From an uncultured delta proteobacterium (lineage in GTDB: Bacteria > RBG-13-61-14 > DRUE01): a DNA stretch of 14,776 nucleotides. The notes under the pieces were generated by a model that saw only the letters and a list, made by a program, of their open reading frames with translations, did no database searches and had not been told where the DNA came from. Of this stretch, positions 13,394 to 14,776 are shown piece by piece. Numbering within the stretch: position 1 is the stretch's first letter; each line of letters begins with the position of its first letter. The stretch spans positions 1 through 14,776 of the forward strand of contig CAIYYW010000205.1 of the NCBI GenBank assembly GCA_903930515.1. Reading direction: 5' to 3'. The position numbers and the translations under genes are program-made.

Positions 13394-14776
13394 ATGAAAC
13401 TGATCGCAGACTTCCATATTCATTCCCGCTTCTCCCGCGCCACCAGCAAGGAACTGACGCCGGAAGAGCTGGACTATTGGGCCAGGATCAAGGGGCTGAA
13501 TATAATCGGCGCCGGGGATTTCACTCATTCAAAGTGGCGCTCGGAATTGAAGGAAAGACTCGGCCCGGCCGAGTCCGGGCTGTATCGGCTCCAGGAAAAG
13601 TTCCGGATCAAGGACCGGATGCTCCCCGCGGATCCCGGCCCGGTCCGGTTTGTTTTCTCGGCTGAGATCAGTTGCATCTACAAGAAAGCCGGCAGAGTGC
13701 GCAAGCTCCATCACCTGATCCTGGCGTCAAGCCTGGAAGGCGCGGAGAATATTTCCAAAAAACTGGCCAGGATCGGCAACCTGGAATCGGACGGCAGACC
13801 GATCCTGGGTCTGGATTCCAAGCATCTGTTGGAGTTGGTTCTGGAATCGGATGAATCCGCGGTATTGATCCCGGCGCATATCTGGACCCCCTGGTTCTCG
13901 CTGTTCGGATCAATGAGCGGTTTTGACGCGATTGAGGAATGTTTTGAGGAATTGACGGATAAAATATTCGCGCTGGAAACGGGCTTAAGCTCGGACCCGG
14001 CGATGAACTGGCGGCTGTCCGCGTTGGACCGATTCTCCCTGGTGTCCAACTCCGACGCCCATTCCGCCAGGAACCTCGGCCGGGAGGCCAACCTCTTTGA
14101 TTGCGGCCTGGACTATCATCAGATGATCGCGGCGCTCCGCGACCCGGCGCAGGGGTTCCAAGGCACCGTGGAATTTTTTCCCGAAGAAGGCAAATACCAT
14201 TACGACGGGCACCGCAAATGCGAAACGCGGTTTTCGCCCGGGGAGACCAAAAAGCACAAGGGCCTCTGCCCGGTTTGTAAAAAACCGATCACCATCGGCG
14301 TGATGAACCGGGTGGACCAGCTCGCGGACCGGGACGCCTCGGAACAGCCCAAACGCGCGCCCGGCTTCAAGAGCCTGATCCCGCTCGGGGAAGTTCTGGG
14401 AGAAATTTTGGATACCGGCTCCCAGAGCAAGGGAGTGCTGAAGGAATATTTCCGGCTGGTGAGCCGGCTGGGGCCGGAATTGAAAATCCTGATGGAAATA
14501 CCGACGGCGGAGATTGGAAAGGAATTCCCGGCCCTGGCAATGGCGGTGGAGAGGATGCGCCGGGGCGAGGTCAAAGTGGAAGCCGGATACGATGGCGAAT
14601 ACGGCCGGATCAAGGTCTTTGAGCAGGGCGAATTGAAAAAGATCGCCCAAGGACAGGAGGGATTCTTCCCGGCCGGGCTTGCCAAGAAAGAATCCGCTGG
14701 AACCGGAGAGAATGGGCCGGCTGAAAAAAATCTGAGCGAACCCGATCGGGAATCGGCGCCCGCGCTGTTCCGTGAA
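13394..14776 (+). CDS. EndoQ-like PHP-domain DNA repair endonuclease, continues past right edge
   Basis: Endonuclease Q cuts DNA 5' of deaminated bases such as uracil, hypoxanthine and xanthine. At least 461 residues are present with no stop. The PHP metal residues are visible: H8 and H10 (DFHIHSRFS), D42 and H45 (GDFTHSKW), E91 (SAEIS), H106-H107, H162 (AHIWTPW), and D221 and H223 (SNSDAHS). A zinc-binding segment follows: YHYDGHRKCETRF with C276, then CPVC (C292, C295) and PITIGVMNRVDQLADR, matching the EndoQ family. After about residue 425 the sequence becomes a polar linker (KKESAGTGENGPAEKNL). Archaeal EndoQ ends near 424 residues; many bacterial members are fused to a UvrD-type helicase, so a helicase beyond the edge is a fair inference. 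The ATG follows a possible near-leaderless promoter. Confidence 0.9.
   Translation, partial: MKLIADFHIHSRFSRATSKELTPEELDYWARIKGLNIIGAGDFTHSKWRSELKERLGPAESGLYRLQEKFRIKDRMLPADPGPVRFVFSAEISCIYKKAGRVRKLHHLILASSLEGAENISKKLARIGNLESDGRPILGLDSKHLLELVLESDESAVLIPAHIWTPWFSLFGSMSGFDAIEECFEELTDKIFALETGLSSDPAMNWRLSALDRFSLVSNSDAHSARNLGREANLFDCGLDYHQMIAALRDPAQGFQGTVEFFPEEGKYHYDGHRKCETRFSPGETKKHKGLCPVCKKPITIGVMNRVDQLADRDASEQPKRAPGFKSLIPLGEVLGEILDTGSQSKGVLKEYFRLVSRLGPELKILMEIPTAEIGKEFPALAMAVERMRRGEVKVEAGYDGEYGRIKVFEQGELKKIAQGQEGFFPAGLAKKESAGTGENGPAEKNLSEPDRESAPALFRE

Noticed and set aside
1-14776. CRISPR arrays, insertion sequences, integrase or phage genes
   Set aside because: No regularly spaced direct repeats, transposase motifs or phage-type genes were seen on either strand.

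Overview
The window looks like chromosomal DNA from a motile, probably anaerobic, uncultivated bacterium of moderately high GC content. The sequence alone does not fix the phylum. Evidence for a bacterium: sigma70-type promoters, a CCA-encoded tRNA-Leu, a chemoreceptor with CheR, and a B12 adenosyltransferase. Several starts are non-ATG. Four leaders share the same G-rich Shine-Dalgarno string, GGGGGTTT, which could be a signature of this lineage.

Left arm (1-3500, minus strand): a chemoreceptor with an unusual multi-pass membrane N-terminus and a divergent signalling tip is followed by a CheR methyltransferase that runs off the left edge. CheR has its own good promoter and a leader packed with palindromes. 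A tRNA-Leu(CAA) gene with its own promoter lies upstream of the receptor.

Centre (3700-10400): a tightly packed plus-strand set encodes a SAM methyltransferase, a family 2 glycosyltransferase, a family 4 glycosyltransferase and a B12-binding radical SAM enzyme. The last three overlap or nearly touch, so they are probably one operon for a surface glycan or glycolipid. A corrinoid adenosyltransferase (CobO/BtuR type) with its own promoter follows directly. Convergent to it is a polytopic GT-C (ArnT/PMT-like) glycosyltransferase. This gives a glycan theme with a cobalamin thread.

Right arm (10577-14776, plus strand): an ECF S-component-like membrane protein is followed by a 455-base intergenic region, the richest part of the window. 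It holds a DnaA-box-like inverted pair, an imperfect inverted repeat, an AT-rich UP-like element, a perfect-consensus promoter (TTGACA-16-TATAAT) and a structured non-coding RNA of about 150 nt that I cannot assign to a family. After it come a fumarylacetoacetate hydrolase family enzyme, a second small SAM methyltransferase with lower GC, and an EndoQ/PHP-domain DNA repair protein that continues past the right edge, possibly into a UvrD-type helicase.

The best candidates for something undescribed are the strongly promoted non-coding RNA with its guanine-free C/A-rich loop, the recurring GGGGGTTT leaders, a palindromic in-frame insertion in the family 2 glycosyltransferase, and an apparent ATT start (or frameshift) in the family 4 glycosyltransferase.
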